Below, piece by piece: positions 32,501 to 44,993 of a stretch of DNA of 64,000 bases (within the stretch, counting starts at the first letter, position 1; every line of letters starts with the position of its first letter). Made by a program: the position numbers and the translations under genes. Origin of the DNA: Diplolepis rosae (lineage: Eukaryota > Arthropoda > Insecta > Hymenoptera > Diplolepididae); the NCBI GenBank assembly GCA_030998225.1, contig JAPYXD010000680.1:9486001-9550000 (forward strand). Direction: 5' to 3'. Under the pieces are notes generated by a model, which worked only from the letters and a program-made list of their open reading frames with translations, had not been told where the DNA came from and ran no database searches.

Positions 32501-35500
32501 AGTAAAATATATTAAAATACCCCGGTTGAATTCTAACACGACCTTAAAAATATGTAATAATTTAAATAAGGTCAAATTATAGTTTTTGAAATAAAAAACT
32601 ATATATTTATGTTGAATTATTTTATTTTGTTTATGTTAATATTCAAAATGTATATTTGAATACATCTAAATCCATAATCTATAAATTTCTTTACTATTGA
32701 ATTTTTCCTTTAAGTTATCTATCACTTACTTAACACCTTGTAAACTTTATTCTCCTTTTTTTTTAAACTTTGTAAAAATAATTCGAGACAGGACGCGAGT
32801 TCTTTAAGATTCCTATAGACAAGCTGATAACCGATTTGAAGGTAGAGGCAAGAAATCAGGTTCAGGTAAATTGGTTAGTGAGTCACCTATTAAAAAGTGT
32901 CCTGGAGTTAAAGCAGAAAGATCATTTATATCCGATGAAATCGGAGACAGTGGTCTCGAGTTCAAGATTGATTCTATTTCAACAGAAAGTGTATGAAATT
33001 CTTCGAATGTAAATAGTGTATTTGAGGCGACTCGGTTAAAATAATGCTTGTAGGATTTTACCCCCGCTTCCCATAATTCTCCGAAATGTGTAGATGATGG
33101 GAGGATAAAGTGAAAGTCAATGCCGTTATTGCTAGAAAAATTGTATATATCATTTTGGAATTTTTCAGATTTAAGTAAGACTATAGATTGTGGTTTTCCA
33201 AGTCGAGACATAAAACTTCGCACAGTCCCTAGAAACCCTTCCGTGGTCAAATCGCTTACTACTTCGATATAGTATACAAAGTAGTTTGTACCCCAGCATG
33301 TTAGCAATAAGAATGGTAATATTTAATTATTAGATCTGTTAGGAAGTTTGATTTAGGCAGAATTATAGGGTATCGTTTGTTCAAAGATAGCTCAGAATTT
33401 TTTAGACGACCTCCAACGCGCAATAGTCCGTCTTCACATGTGAAGGGATCTAAATTGTAGATTTTGCTCTTTTTACTCAATGAATTAGCGTTTATTTTAC
33501 CCTCGATTTCTTTGTAAAAACAAGATTTTTGGACATGTCGGATAATACAGTTCGCTGAGTGCTTCAATTCTATAGCTTTCAAAGAACCTTTATACTGGCG
33601 ATATTTAGATAATAATCTAAAACAGAAGGCTATTACTCGTTTAAGCTTGTGAATGATGAAAATTCATAAAAAGAATTATGATGTTTATGTATGTATATAA
33701 GAAAAAATGCCACAAATATCACAGAAACTAAAGTTTATTACTTTTTAGCATAGAATTTATAAAAATGAAATAACACATAAAAAGAACGTATAAAGAAAAC
33801 TCTTCGATGAGATCCGATTTATGGTTCTCTCAGGGGAACCTCCTAAAAACCCCGTTTCGGATATTTAAATCATCCGTCGTATTCCACATAATTTAAACTT
33901 ATTTTTATATGGACATGACAAAAATAATTTTATAGTTTGATGACAGATGAGTCAATAAGAATACCCAAAGCTCGAATATGCCCACATTATAATTTGATTC
34001 ATAAAATTGAAAATACTCTCTGAATCTGAATCAGTCAAATCTTCACTGATTGAATCAGTGATTTGCCTTTTCACTGATTCATCAGTGAAAAAATATTTTT
34101 CACTGTCAAATCAGTCCATTTTCACTGAAATAATCAGTGAAATTTGACTGATTTACAGTAACCTCTTTTTAGCTATTTGAATCAATCAAATTTCACTGGT
34201 AATCAGTAGATTTTGACTGATTCAAATTTAAAGAGTAGGATATTAGCGACGGCAATGTCAGAATCATGCTTTAAATGGTGCTAATCGGGGTGATTTCTAC
34301 ACGGGTAGAAAAAAATGCAAGGAAAATCAATAAACATTATATTTCCTAAATTTTATGGAATACTTATAAGGCCATGGATCAATCCGATCACGTGTCCAAA
34401 TTCCTATAGAAGTTCGTAGAAGATAAGTTTGTTATTTTACAAAATAACTTCCTGAAAATTTGCAAAATACAGGTTTTGCCCCTTGAAAATTTAATCCGCT
34501 CAAAAAGTTTCCGTTTTATATACAGGGTGTCCCAAGACTCAAGGTACATATTAATATTTTTGAATTCCAAAAAAAAAAAATGGAATGGAAAATTCTAATA
34601 CAAAAAATTTGTGAAGTGTATAATTACTGAGTAATTAGCAATTAAAATTGACTAATCATAAAAATGCGTTAGATGGACGACAGTTTATATGCTATTTCTG
34701 AGAGAGTGTGAGAATGCAAGTTCAGACCGTATAATTTCCTCTCAGTTTATTTTTGTAAGAGGTATTGATTCTTTGGTGCAACTTCACACTCAAACGAGAT
34801 TAAAAAATTAACAAGTATCTTTTTCGTAGCTACCAAATTAGAAAAAAATTGCTGGCTGAGTTAATTACCGTACTTAAAAATGTATGCGTTTTAGAATTCT
34901 GTACAATCCTGAATTCTTGGTAATCCGCAGAATTCTCTCGAGTTCTGTAGAAACCACTTTAACACCGTCATGCCAGCTTTTAAATATATTTATTTATCAT
35001 ATTCTTAAATTTGGCATAAGAACAGACAACAAAATTCGAGACACTAGCAATTTTGATTTTTTTAGAAAACTTATTTATTTAATATTGACTGAGCAACAAG
35101 TTTATAATGACTGTACAAGTAATAATTATAAATCAAAACAAATAAATGAAACGATACTAAGGTACATTACCGATGGTTTTTGTTTTAATTTCTACCACTC
35201 CCAGGGCAACGAAGTTGATGAAAAAGAAGTTTCTGTTTTCAATGTCCTAGTAGAGCAGGCGTGAATTTGTTTCGCATCTTAGTAGCAACTCCTGTCTCCC
35301 GCAGCGCACGATTTTGCACTAACCAACAAACTTTTTCGTATTGTAAAACAATCAGTGGATTGAAGAAAAATCAAGACATATTGCTTTGAAAAAGAGAAGT
35401 CAACTTGCTTTCAAACGAAGCACTTCTCTTTACCAGATTTTTATTCAATCCTGCTCGGGATATATCAATAAAAATTACTTCTTTCTGCTACTACTTCTTC

Positions 35501-37793
35501 TGTCTGCTTGTCGTTAAGACGCGACGGCAACAGTCTAATGCCACTAATTCACTTTTGTGAAAATTTCTACTAATTATTAGTGAAATTTCAGTATTTGGTT
35601 TAGCAATTCTGAAAATTTCACTGAAGTTTTAGTAAACAGTATCTAATAATTAGTGGCAATTTTCCGAACTGGGAACATATCAGTTTGATTCTTGAGCTTA
35701 AGAACTTCGCAAAGCACTTTAGAAGTAGGTGTTTTTTCCGTTCAAATCAATTATTTATTCATTTCCTGGGATCATGAGAAATTAAAAAGAGTTTTATAAG
35801 AAATTACTCAAATTCAGCAAAATTCGTAAGAATTTGTAGGATTTATGAATTTTTCAATTTCAACAATTTATTGCATATTTTCATAGCTTGAAAAGTATTT
35901 GGACGTTTTTAAATTAATTCAAACGCGTTGAAAGGTATTCCACTGAATTCGTGACAACAATGCAGAATTCGAATAACGAGTACATCTTCATTCACTGGTA
36001 GCTGAGCCATCGACCTATCTTGACTCATTGAGTAAGAATTACGAAAATTACGAGAAATTTAGTACAATTCGGAGGAATTTACAGCATTCAAAAACCTTGA
36101 AATTCCAAATAATCAGATGTATCCAAAAGTGTTCAAGCTAATTCAAAGATGTTAAAGGGATTTCTAAAGAACTCAAAAGAATTCTGCGAAAATGCCAAGA
36201 ATTCAGGATTGTACAGAATTCAAAAACGCATACATTTTTAAGTACGGTAATTAACTCAGCAAGCAATTTTTTTCTAATTTGGTAGCTACGAAAAAGATAC
36301 TTGTTAATTTTTGATTCTCGTTTAAGTGTGAAGTTGCATTTTTATGATTGGTCAATTTTAATTGCTAATTACTCAGTAATTATACACTTCACTAATTTTT
36401 TGTATTAGAATTTTTCATTCCATTATTTTTTTGGAATTCAAAAATATTAATATGTACCTTGAGTCCTGGGACACCATGTATAAGTGGTATACAAAAAGTT
36501 AAATTGGTTTTCCTACAAACTTGCAGTTGTAAACGAAGACAACGATGATGACTAATTTATAATTGAAAAAAAATTGAATGCTTGGCAAATGTTCAGCCAC
36601 TTATGAAGTATGAAGTGCTATGAAAGTACAATCAACCGTCTATATTTGTAAAAACTCGATGGTAAAAAAATATATTTTGGTAGGAAAACCAATTTTACAT
36701 TTTGTATACCACTTTTATTTAAAACGGACAGTTTTTGAACGGACTAAATTTTTTAACGGGCAAAACTTTATGAAAAAATGTAACGAAAATGTAAGTATTG
36801 TAATGCAAAATAACTGCTAAAAATTGTTTGTTATCCAGAAATCTAAGTTAATTACTTATTTAATTTACGATCTTTTCTTATTATTTGTGCTTATTAAAAT
36901 TTCAAAAAGTAAAGTAAATGGAGGACGATTTGAGGGTATTTTCGATGTCATGTATGGTAAAATGAGTATGTTAGTTTTATCAAAGAGAATTTAATTTAAC
37001 CTGTATATTCGAAAATTGTTCAAGAATACGAAAAGATATTTTTAGCAGCACTATTTCGACTTGCGAAAAACGACAGTCAACCATTTGTTCACCGATCATT
37101 TAAAAATTTCGATCTTTCGCAACAAAAAAAATTCGCAAAATATTTTGCAAAATGTTTGCAAAAATTTCAGAAGTAAACCGTGTTAGAGATTGATTACCAA
37201 ATGAAATTGTATTTTTCATTTGTCTACTGTTATTATAAAATGTGCTTTAATAGTAAGATGTTGGAAGAATGCGTATTTTGATGGTTTTAATTTTTTTTTA
37301 TCCCCGTCCACACCTTGCAAAAATCGGCAAAAATTCTGTTTTAATCATCGATAGGTAATTAATGAATAGAATAATTCAAAAGAGTGAACGCGCAATTCAA
37401 AAATGAACAAAATTGCGTGCAAAAATTTTCACAATTTTTTGCATCGCGAATTATGCATCAAAAAATCTGCAAAAATTTACAAATGTGTCTTCTATTGGAA
37501 AAAACAACCCTGGTTTTTTTCAAAATTTTCCTATGATTAGTTTAGCTAAAAAAAGAAAAAAACGAAAATGGTAAAATCCGCCATTACTCATTTAAAACGG
37601 CAGATAATGATCTGAAAATTTGACAAAATAATCTCTTGCCCAACCCCTTCCATAATGTTAATGCGAAATTTGATTTGGTTTTAAGGCCGACTTCATATGG
37701 AAACCCGGCTATGCCCTTTCTAAGATTGTACGTACCCATAGGATCAGCGATGACCATGGCGGCATAGAATAAATACGAAATGATAATTCTCAT
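29575..37793 (-). CDS. SPH gene 2: secreted trypsin-fold serine protease homolog without catalytic triad (short form)
   Basis: Exons 37736-37793 (58 bp), 31809-32152 (344), 29955-30245 (291), 29575-29745 (171, TAA stop). Predicted length 287 aa. The leader, LTTGEC, YEIGVV, VVCGWG and GDLGSP motifs show the same three triad replacements (His to Glu, Asp to Glu, Ser to Leu) on a trypsin scaffold. An in-frame ATG three codons further upstream (37800-37802) is an alternative start; the shared ATG at 37793 is preferred because it is the one kept in other copies. Exon 4 stops 90 bp earlier than in genes 1 and 3, removing the charged tail. Intron 1 is 5.6 kb with BEL/Pao remnants, a 220-bp MITE and a nested fold-back transposon; intron 2 is about 1.6 kb. 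Probably extracellular; the partner or role is unknown. Confidence 0.8.
30246..31808 (-). other. Intron 2 of SPH gene 2
   Basis: Homologous to intron 2 of genes 1 and 4. Contains a G-run near 30546-30560. No gene supported; the 124-aa ORF at 31052-31426 is not preserved in the other copies. Confidence 0.6.
32220..32812. mobile_element. Intron-1 MITE, copy in gene 2
   Basis: Same left end (CACAGAAAAAAGTCTGG) and body as 56586-57795; right side joins BEL/Pao sequence directly at about 32813. Confidence 0.5.
32813..33640 (-). mobile_element. BEL/Pao integrase fragment in unit 2
   Basis: The frame at 32813-33307 holds YIEVVSDLTTEGFL, HFGELWEAGVKSYKH and ESILNSRPLSP followed by DLSALTPGHF. The frame at 33301-33582 holds CEDGLLRVGGRL. 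Compared with unit 1 it keeps the part after HFGE that unit 1 lost, but has lost the SDNATNF stretch, so each unit preserves a different portion of the same insertion. Confidence 0.8.
34016..34235. mobile_element. 220-bp MITE rich in ACTGATT repeats
   Basis: Inverted ends of about 35 bp (CTCTCTGAATCTGAATCAGTC and the inverse of CTCTTTAAATTTGAATCAGTC), TA on both sides. The interior is made of many direct and inverted ACTGATT/AATCAGT heptamers. Empty site in units 0, 1 and 3. Confidence 0.8.
34472..36775. mobile_element. Outer fold-back element, interrupted by a second element
   Basis: The left arm is 34472-34520 continued at 36481-36520. The right arm, 36674-36775, is its inverse. Once the insertion 34521-36480 is removed the arms pair over about 90 bp. 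No ORF recognised. Confidence 0.65.
34523..36478. mobile_element. Long-inverted-repeat transposon (1.96 kb), nested
   Basis: Starts CAGGGTGTCCCAAGACTCAAGG and ends with the matching inverse (CCTTGAGTCCTGGGACACCATG), TA on both sides. The inverted repeats extend several hundred bases (left arm to about 34925 including a unique 115-bp stretch near 34665-34783; right arm from about 36190). An ORF at 34884-35264 (126 aa) has no recognised domain. Type resembles fold-back elements. Confidence 0.75.
36776..37735 (-). other. Intron 1 of SPH gene 2, part next to exon 1
   Basis: AT-rich, largely specific to unit 2. No gene or element end recognised. Confidence 0.45.
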
Positions 37794-37848
37794 TTTCTTC
37801 ATTTTTTCGGGTCTGACTCGATGAACAGAAGTTCAGTAAAAAGTCAAC

Positions 37849-37888
37849 TTTTTATATTGTCCTATAACTACGAAGAGCAGCTCTTATC
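37849..37888 (-). promoter_or_regulatory. Promoter of SPH gene 2, type A (TATA box and GATA site)
   Basis: TATAAAAA at 37849-37856 and GATAAG at 37883-37888 on the minus strand, nearly the same sequence as upstream of gene 0. Confidence 0.5.
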
Positions 37889-38662
37889 GGGGACAAGTCA
37901 TAAATCTTACTTTGTTAGTTTATTCTTCGAGTTCTCAAAACATTTTAAACAAACTTATTCGGTATCTGACTACAAATATTTCGCGATAAAAATTAATATA
38001 AAATCTATAAAATATAAGTTGTTATAAAAATATAAATTACTCTATAATTATTTTTATTAGATAGCTTTGATACAAAATTCGTGCTCATCTGAAGTCACAT
38101 GCTTGAGATCTGACGAAAAAATCTTGAATAAATTCTACATTCGTCAAGGCCATCTGATGAATAATTTTAATACCTGTTGAGTTGCAAGGAAATGTAAAAA
38201 TGTTTCTTTATTATTTAATCGTGCTTGGAAAACCTTCTGAAAGGTTACCATTTAATTTGTAAATTGACAAGTGGAAACTAGTCGCCATACTTCGTTTATT
38301 TTATTAAATGTTTTAAAATAGTTCAGATAAATCCGAAAATGATTAAGCTCTTTCTGATCATATATCGACAAAAGCTTAAAAAGCTCAAATTGAGAAGATG
38401 CCTCCAACCCGCAATTAAGATTGTAAGCAACGGTTCATTTCACCCGCACTTCCAAGTTCTTACCTCTCAAACCTAGGCACGAACTAGTTTTCACCATCAC
38501 ATCTAAATTTAAATGTAATTTTTATTTAACCCTTTGTTTACTGTTATGTGAAGTGCCGTTCACTTATTGATTACCAAATGAAAGGGATACTAAAAATCTG
38601 CCTGCTTAAGCGCACGTGACATTTAAGAAAGTAGGAAGTTCATGGGACAATTTGGTCCAGTT

Positions 38663-39575
38663 TTTACATTTAACAGATTTAACAGATTTAACAGACAATG
38701 AACATCCTGGTGCAGCGAAAAAGATCGAAGACGAGGAATTGCAGGCGTTATTGGATGAAGACCAAACCCAGTCGCAACAACAAATGGCACAAACACTAAA
38801 TGTGACCCGAGGAGTAATTTGCCAACGTTTAAAAGCCATGGGATAAACGAAAAGTATGGAAAATGGGTACCAAACCAACAGAACGATAGACAAATGGAAA
38901 ATCGAAAAACCATTTGTGAAATGCTGCTTCAACGGTTCGAAAGGAAATCTTTTCTGCATCGAATTTTCACGGGGGACGAAAAATGGATTTAATTCGAAAA
39001 CCCGAAGCGGAAAAAATCATGGCTTTCACATGGTGAGGTCGGCCGATCGACTCCGAGGCCAAATCAATTTGGCCGTAAGACAATGCTCTGTGTTTGGTGG
39101 GACCAGTGTGGTGTGGTGTACTTCGAGTTAATAAAACCTGGTGAGACGGTGAATACGGATCGCTACCGACAACAAATTATCAATTTGAATCATGCGTTGA
39201 TCGAAAAACGGCCGGAATGGGCCCGAAGACATGGCAAAGTTATCCTACAACATGACAACGCACCGTCTCATACCGCTACAGTGGTGAAGAACACATTAAA
39301 AGCATTGAATTCGGAAATATTATCGCACCCGCCGTACTCTGCAGACCTCGCCTCTGCCGACTATCACCTTTTCTCATCGATGGGACACTCACTTGCAGAG
39401 CAGCGTTTCGCCAATTTTGAAGAAGTCGAAAAATGGCTCGTCGAATGGTTTGCCTTGACAGAGAAGAAGTTTGTTTGGAATGGTATCCATGATTTGCCTA
39501 AAAGATGGGCAAAATGTGTAAAATCCAATGGTCAATACTTTAAATAAAAACCGGCAAACTTCAACTAACACCCCT
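38663..39575 (+). mobile_element. DD34D mariner, frameshifted transposase, 5' end lost
   Basis: The N-terminal frame at 38616-38846 enters mariner sequence with NEHPGAAKK and a helix-turn-helix like QMAQTLNVTRGVICQRLKAMG. A frame change follows. Then 39083-39547 has LCVWWDQ, HDNAPSHTA and YSADLASADYHLFSSM, with 34 residues between the second and third Asp. The region of the first Asp (TGDEKW) is in another frame. The right end is ACACCCCTGGTA. It replaces the loop and left arm of hairpin A in this unit. Similar to the irritans-type mariners of insects; inactive. Confidence 0.85.
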
Positions 39576-39712
39576 GGTATAGTCTATCTACGTCCGTTTC
39601 TAACTTCTATACAATTTCCCAAATTTCGAAAACACAATTTTATTTACTTTGGACATAAACATGTAGAAACCAAAAATCAATAACATTTTCTAATTTTGAA
39701 AATATCACATGA

Positions 39713-39946
39713 CCTTAAGACTAAGCGTGAAAAATGAATCTTCAATTGTGAATTGACAATGAATAGATAGGGTAATACTATTAAAAAGTGGAAAAAAGAA
39801 TTGGAAAATAAAATTTAGACACACCAAGCAGAATTTTCACTTTTGCAAACTTTTTTTCCAACTTTTAATAGTATTACCCTATCTATTAATTGTCAATTCA
39901 CAATTGAAGTTTCACTTTTCACGCTTGGTCTTAGGCAGGCAGTTTT
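39713..39946. repeat. Fold-back repeat B, undisturbed copy (unit 2)
   Basis: Arms of nearly 90 bp at 39713-39800 and 39858-39946 are inverted copies (outer GACTAAGCGTGAAAA against TTTTCACGCTTGGTC; inner GGGTAATACTATT against AATAGTATTACCC), with a loop of about 57 bp. Present in every unit about 1.2-2 kb upstream of the SPH start. Confidence 0.75.
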
Positions 39947-40099
39947 GAGATTGAAATTATTATTGAAATTATCTGAAATGCGAAAGTCATTTAAAGAATC
40001 AATTTTTTATTGTTGTAGAATTGTACTATTTACATGCAACGCCGTTTATACGCGATCAGTGTTTTAAGATGGTGCATAGTTATGCGAGTATGACAATTA

Positions 40100-41003
40100 C
40101 AGGGTGGGCGATCTAACGTTTGAAATTTGAATCGGCTATGAAAAAAAAACCAATGCATATTTTTTCAAAATTATGGTTTTATTACAAAGATTGAACCTTT
40201 CCATTTAAGAATGAAACACAACATCACTTTCACGGATGGCCTTACAGTACCCCATTCAATTAACTCAATTTTTCAGTACATTTTCGATTGCTTCGGCTTC
40301 AGACCCATGAATGACAATTTCGATTTCGTGTTTCAAGGCCTCAATCGTCTCCGGATGGTTAGCGTAACACTTACCCTAAACGGCTCCCCCACAAAAAACA
40401 GTCCAACGGGGTCAAATCACAGCTCCAAGGCGGCCAATTGACATCAGAATAACGGCTGATAATTCGATTTTCGAAAACGGTGCGCAAAATATCGATTGTT
40501 ACGTTGGCTGTGTGAAAAATGGCCCCGTCCTGTTGAATCCAAATGTCGTCCATGTCAACCTCTTCATTTATCGGAAATAAAAATTCGTTGAGCATGGCAT
40601 GGTAACGCTCGCTATCGATCGTAACGGCGACCCCTTTTGATCGTTTTCAAAGAAAAATGACCCAACGATGACACCGTACCAAAATGCACACCAAACAGTC
40701 ACTTGTTGTGGGTGTACCGACTTCTCAATAAGGACGTTAGGATTTTCTGAGGCCCAAATGCGCCAATCTTGCTTATTTTCCTTATTGACCTTTTGTCCAA
40801 ACAATTGCAAATGTACTAAAAAATTGCGTTCATCAAATGGGGTGCTGTAAGGCCAGCCGTGGAAGTGACTTGAATGATGTTGTGTTTCATTTTTAAATAG
40901 AAAGGTTCGATCTTTCTAATAAAACCGTACTTTTGAAAAAATGTCCATAAGTTTTTATTTTTTATAGCCGATTCAAATTCCAAACGTTAGATGGCCCACC
41001 CTG
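40100..41003 (-). mobile_element. DD41D mariner-like element B3
   Basis: 904 bp between TA dinucleotides, same ends as B2. Minus-strand frames 40568-40810 and 40371-40595 are the two halves of the catalytic domain (WCAFWYG, then QQDGAIFHTA and CDLTPLDCFLWG) separated by a frameshift. Confidence 0.8.
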
Positions 41004-41265
41004 TAATAAGAAAATGTGCCAGTCTCCATTAAAAAAACTGAACTTACAGTAATTAACATATAAAAAATCGACAAAATGGAAAAATATGTACATGATATTG
41101 TGTATTATTCTTGATATCTATTGACAAAAACCGAAGTACTCTCCCTCACTCACTTATGTGTATTCAGTCGTATGCACGTGGTGGGCCGTATTACAAATTT
41201 ACCCTCTCATGGTTGCTTTGAAGTGCTGAAAGCACGTTCTAAGTGCACATTTCGCAAAAAATATT

Positions 41266-41353
41266 GTGTGTGCTACGGAGTTAGGCCGTTTTTGGGAATC
41301 AACCGATATTTAAATCCTCACCCCAAAAACAGCGCCTTAGCCCCTAGCTACAC
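41266..41353. repeat. Conserved stem-loop (copy in unit 2)
   Basis: Same paired arms as 24597-24684. Confidence 0.55.
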
Positions 41354-43032
41354 AATCTACTATATTGTTGTACTATTAAACTAATGAAATGCAACTCTTG
41401 TACCTACTGTGCTAGCAATAACATTCTTAGTTATCATGAACAACGTCAGAAGTATTTACATTATGTATTGTATATTACTTTGTTTTTAATTCGCGTCGAA
41501 CCAGCCGAGTCCGATTCACTCCCTATAAACATTTCCTCCCAGGGCACGCTAAAGGAAGTTTCACTTCAAAAACTATATTCATTCAGTGCAACTATTTTCT
41601 GTAGTCACAAATTGCACATCACCAACAAAATACCTTTTTCGTCAGAAATTTTTTGCAATTAGATGGTTGGGAATTTGTTTGATATCAACTATTGAATTAA
41701 TTTGCTATGAAATCAAATGATCCCACAAGTAACTTGGACCCAATTTTTTAAATCAAAATCATGCAATTAATATATCACAGTACATTTGATATTTTTATGA
41801 CATATTATATTTTATAGAATTTTGATTAATATTTACTACAAGATCTTCATAAGTTTTCTCTTAGTAAAATATTGATCAGGTACTTATTATAAAGAAATTA
41901 TTAAATTTTAATGGAATTACAGTAAGTTCAAGAAGTATTTGCAACCTAAAAATTGCAAAATTTTTAATTGCCACTGTTTGTAATACATTTTTGTGAAAAG
42001 AAATATTTTTACAAGAAACTTGAATAAAATTTTTAAATGCGAAACATTATATGAAAATTATTAAAATTCTTCTCTAATGTCATCCAAGTCTGGTGCTCAA
42101 AGATTTTTAATTACGTTACCCTATTGAATATGTCGAAAAACTACCATATATGCAAATATGATTGCACTTTTCAAATTTTACAGAACTATTCTGTAATTCT
42201 CATAACATGATGTCCAATAAACATTCCTTGTCTGGAATTCTATTTTTACCGGAATTAAATACTCCAATACTCTTGCATGGATTTTTCTTCAATAATTGAT
42301 GACATTTTTTACCCCAAGGTTTATTTTAAAAACTATTGAACTTTATTGAATTATTTCATAATTGTTTAGCATCATATCTTGTTCGATTTGGCAAAATTCA
42401 AAGAATTATTTTCCACGTGGAGTGCGTTAAAAAGCGTGTATAAATCAGGAGGTGCTGTGAGAAAAAAGTTCTTTCCAGACAACTATATCAAACAAGAAAG
42501 ACGCCTGATATATTAATGTCAAAGTTTGTCAGTGACTTCATACAAAAAACGGATCAACTGGAGAATATTGAGATAAAATTGCTTTTGAAATTAATTTCAA
42601 TAATGTTTTTAAGCGAGTGGGCAAACTGACAGAGATCAGGAGGAAATGTCTGCTGGTGTTAGTAGTGATACGAAAAATTGAAACTTTTACTGGTAAAATT
42701 ACTGATCATGAATAAACTTGCCTTGGGTCAATAAATAGTTCTCTGAGTCCTATCAGGTATTCATTATATACCTTTTTAGATTGTATTCCACAAGTAAATA
42801 CAATCTTAACTATATCTAAGATACATGGAACGTCAAGATGTTCAAAAATATACAAAAAATTTAACTTTGTGGAATTAAAGTTTATTATAGATCAAATTGG
42901 CCGCTAATTCAACCATTTTTGGAGTCTAGAAGACGATCGAAGAAAAGCATCTACAAGACGTCTTTATGCTGTCTTTTAGAGCAATATCATTCGATGAGTT
43001 TTAGATTGTTTGAAGAGCTCTATTAGAGCTTC
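41354..43032. other. Intergenic DNA of unit 2, no gene supported
   Basis: Contains a second copy of the 92-aa ORF (41384-41662) and the frameshifted version of the 80-aa ORF near 42393-42632; neither is called as a gene. Confidence 0.55.
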
Positions 43033-43036
43033 TTAA

Positions 43037-43759
43037 GGGGGTAGAACACAGTGACGGGCATGTTTTGTGGTTCATTTTCATAAATTTATTGCTAACTAAA
43101 TAATGATGTTACGCCACTATTTTTTTTGTTTTATTATCTTCCATACTTATCAAAAATGTTTAAAAAATTTTTTGTTAAAAAAAAAACTTTTTGATATATG
43201 CTGCTTCGCGCATCCCTATGATTTTCGCGCATGGTTGGATGGTGTACATGATTCTGCGAAAACCAGTCGTCTGGAACAAAAACATAAAATATGCTCATCA
43301 TCTATATTGTATTGGCTATCGTGTCACGTAGCCTTTTTTTAGCATTTTTTGGCAACGAGAAAAAAATTTCTGAATTGAACATACGTTTTTTGGACCAAAA
43401 TTTCATGTTATGATTGTTTATAATTATTGAACAAAACAAGATATTCGCAAAATCCTACGTAACGCCAGAGGCTCTCATCCATAGAGTAAGTGTGTCAAAT
43501 TTCAAGTCGATGCGTTAATTAGATCTTGAGATATCATGTACACCGTTTTGAAAAACATCATTTAGAGAAAAACGCGTTTAATCATTGGCAATAACGCATT
43601 TCAGAGCATTTCGGGGCACTCGAGTGATAACTCGAAATTTCAAAGAAAACGACTTCCGGTCGGCATAGGATCTTTTGTCCCTTATTCTAGAAGGCCAAAA
43701 GGATCTTTTAAGCCAATAAAAAAAAAGACTTTTTTGAAAATTTTCTGTGATCTACCCCC
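43037..43759. mobile_element. TTAA-flanked non-autonomous element (GGGGGTAGAACACAG ends)
   Basis: 723 bp, ends GGGGGTAGAACACAG and CTGTGATCTACCCCC, flanked by TTAA at 43033-43036 and 43760-43763. Units 0, 1 and 3 have the uninterrupted sequence at this position. No transposase recognised; the 79-aa ORF at 43103-43342 matches nothing I know. TTAA duplication is the piggyBac habit. Confidence 0.8.
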
Positions 43760-43882
43760 TTAAAAACGTACTCCCGTCCTCTTTAATTGGGGTGACTCTT
43801 AGAGGTTGATAGAAGCTTGTCGAAGTTCGCGATAATCTATTTTACAAGACGTTACGAAAATCTTGTTATAGACAACAATTAA

Positions 43883-44326
43883 GATAGTACGACCAGGGTA
43901 CCGGGTGGGGATAGACCGCTGCGGTCGCGCGGTAAAGAGGTGAAGTTGATCACGTGAGCCCAGCTGTACGTATGGAAACCAAAGCCAGCTAATTTTTCTG
44001 AAAAGCTGACCTTTTTTTTATAGCTTTTTAGTAAGTCCGCAACTACGGTTTTTTTTTAATTTCTTCGTTAGGGGCTTAGCTTTAAATTAAATAGTCTTTT
44101 TTTCATTTTGATCGAAAATTTGGGCGAAAATTATTAAAACATTTCATCTAACCACCACTTTGCAATAAGACCAATGTTTAATATGCTGACTTTTGAAGTC
44201 GATTATTTGTTTAAACAATCGGTCAACCCCCCTGAAATTTTCAGAATTTGTTTAGTCGTATTCGAGCTACACATAAAATAAAAATCGAGTCTTTTGTTCG
44301 AATATGTGACCGTCCTCGTACTACCT
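43883..44326. mobile_element. TTAA-type MITE, copy in unit 2
   Basis: 444 bp, same family and same place as 8430-8873, TTAA on both sides. Confidence 0.7.
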
Positions 44327-44993
44327 TTAAAACTCTGCTATAGAATAGGTAAATAAATATTTCCTAGAGCTCAAGGTTAAGAGCTCTAGAAGAGGTATGA
44401 AAATCTGTATTTTGGATTTAAAAAATGAGCTAAAAGTGATATTTTTACTGTTCCACCATCGTGTGGGTACCTTTCATCAGGAATTAATCTCATGAAAGAA
44501 GTTTCGAATAGAATTTGGAATTAAAATGGAGTATTTTTCATTTCTTTATATAATTTTTGGAAATAGACTCTTCTGAGCACTATTACAGAACAAGACTTCG
44601 TTTTTGAATAAATCTGATGCCTCACAGATGGCAGCTTATATGACCATTTTTTCAAAGTTTCTTGAGAAGCGCCGCTGAGCACTTAGGGCCGCACCGAAAA
44701 AAGCAATGTACCAAACTGTTTACTAACTTAAATAATTAAGTAAGCAACTTAATCTAAGGAGCCCAGGCGCGAAAGTATCCGACTAGAAGAGTCAGGATAA
44801 GAAACAATATTATTTTACACAGAAGTATGATTCCCATTCTAATTCGGACAATCGTCATGTCACATTTCGTTGAACCAAACAAATTAGCATTTCTTAATAA
44901 TAAGATTAGAAGTTATCTCAACTATGCTCCTAAATATACTTCATGCGCGAACAACTGTTTTTTCACATATGACATAGCACATAGCGACAATTA

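Noticed and set aside
34884..35264. 126-aa ORF inside the long-inverted-repeat element as a host gene
   Set aside because: It starts within the element's own inverted arm and has no recognised domain, so it is at most an element ORF.
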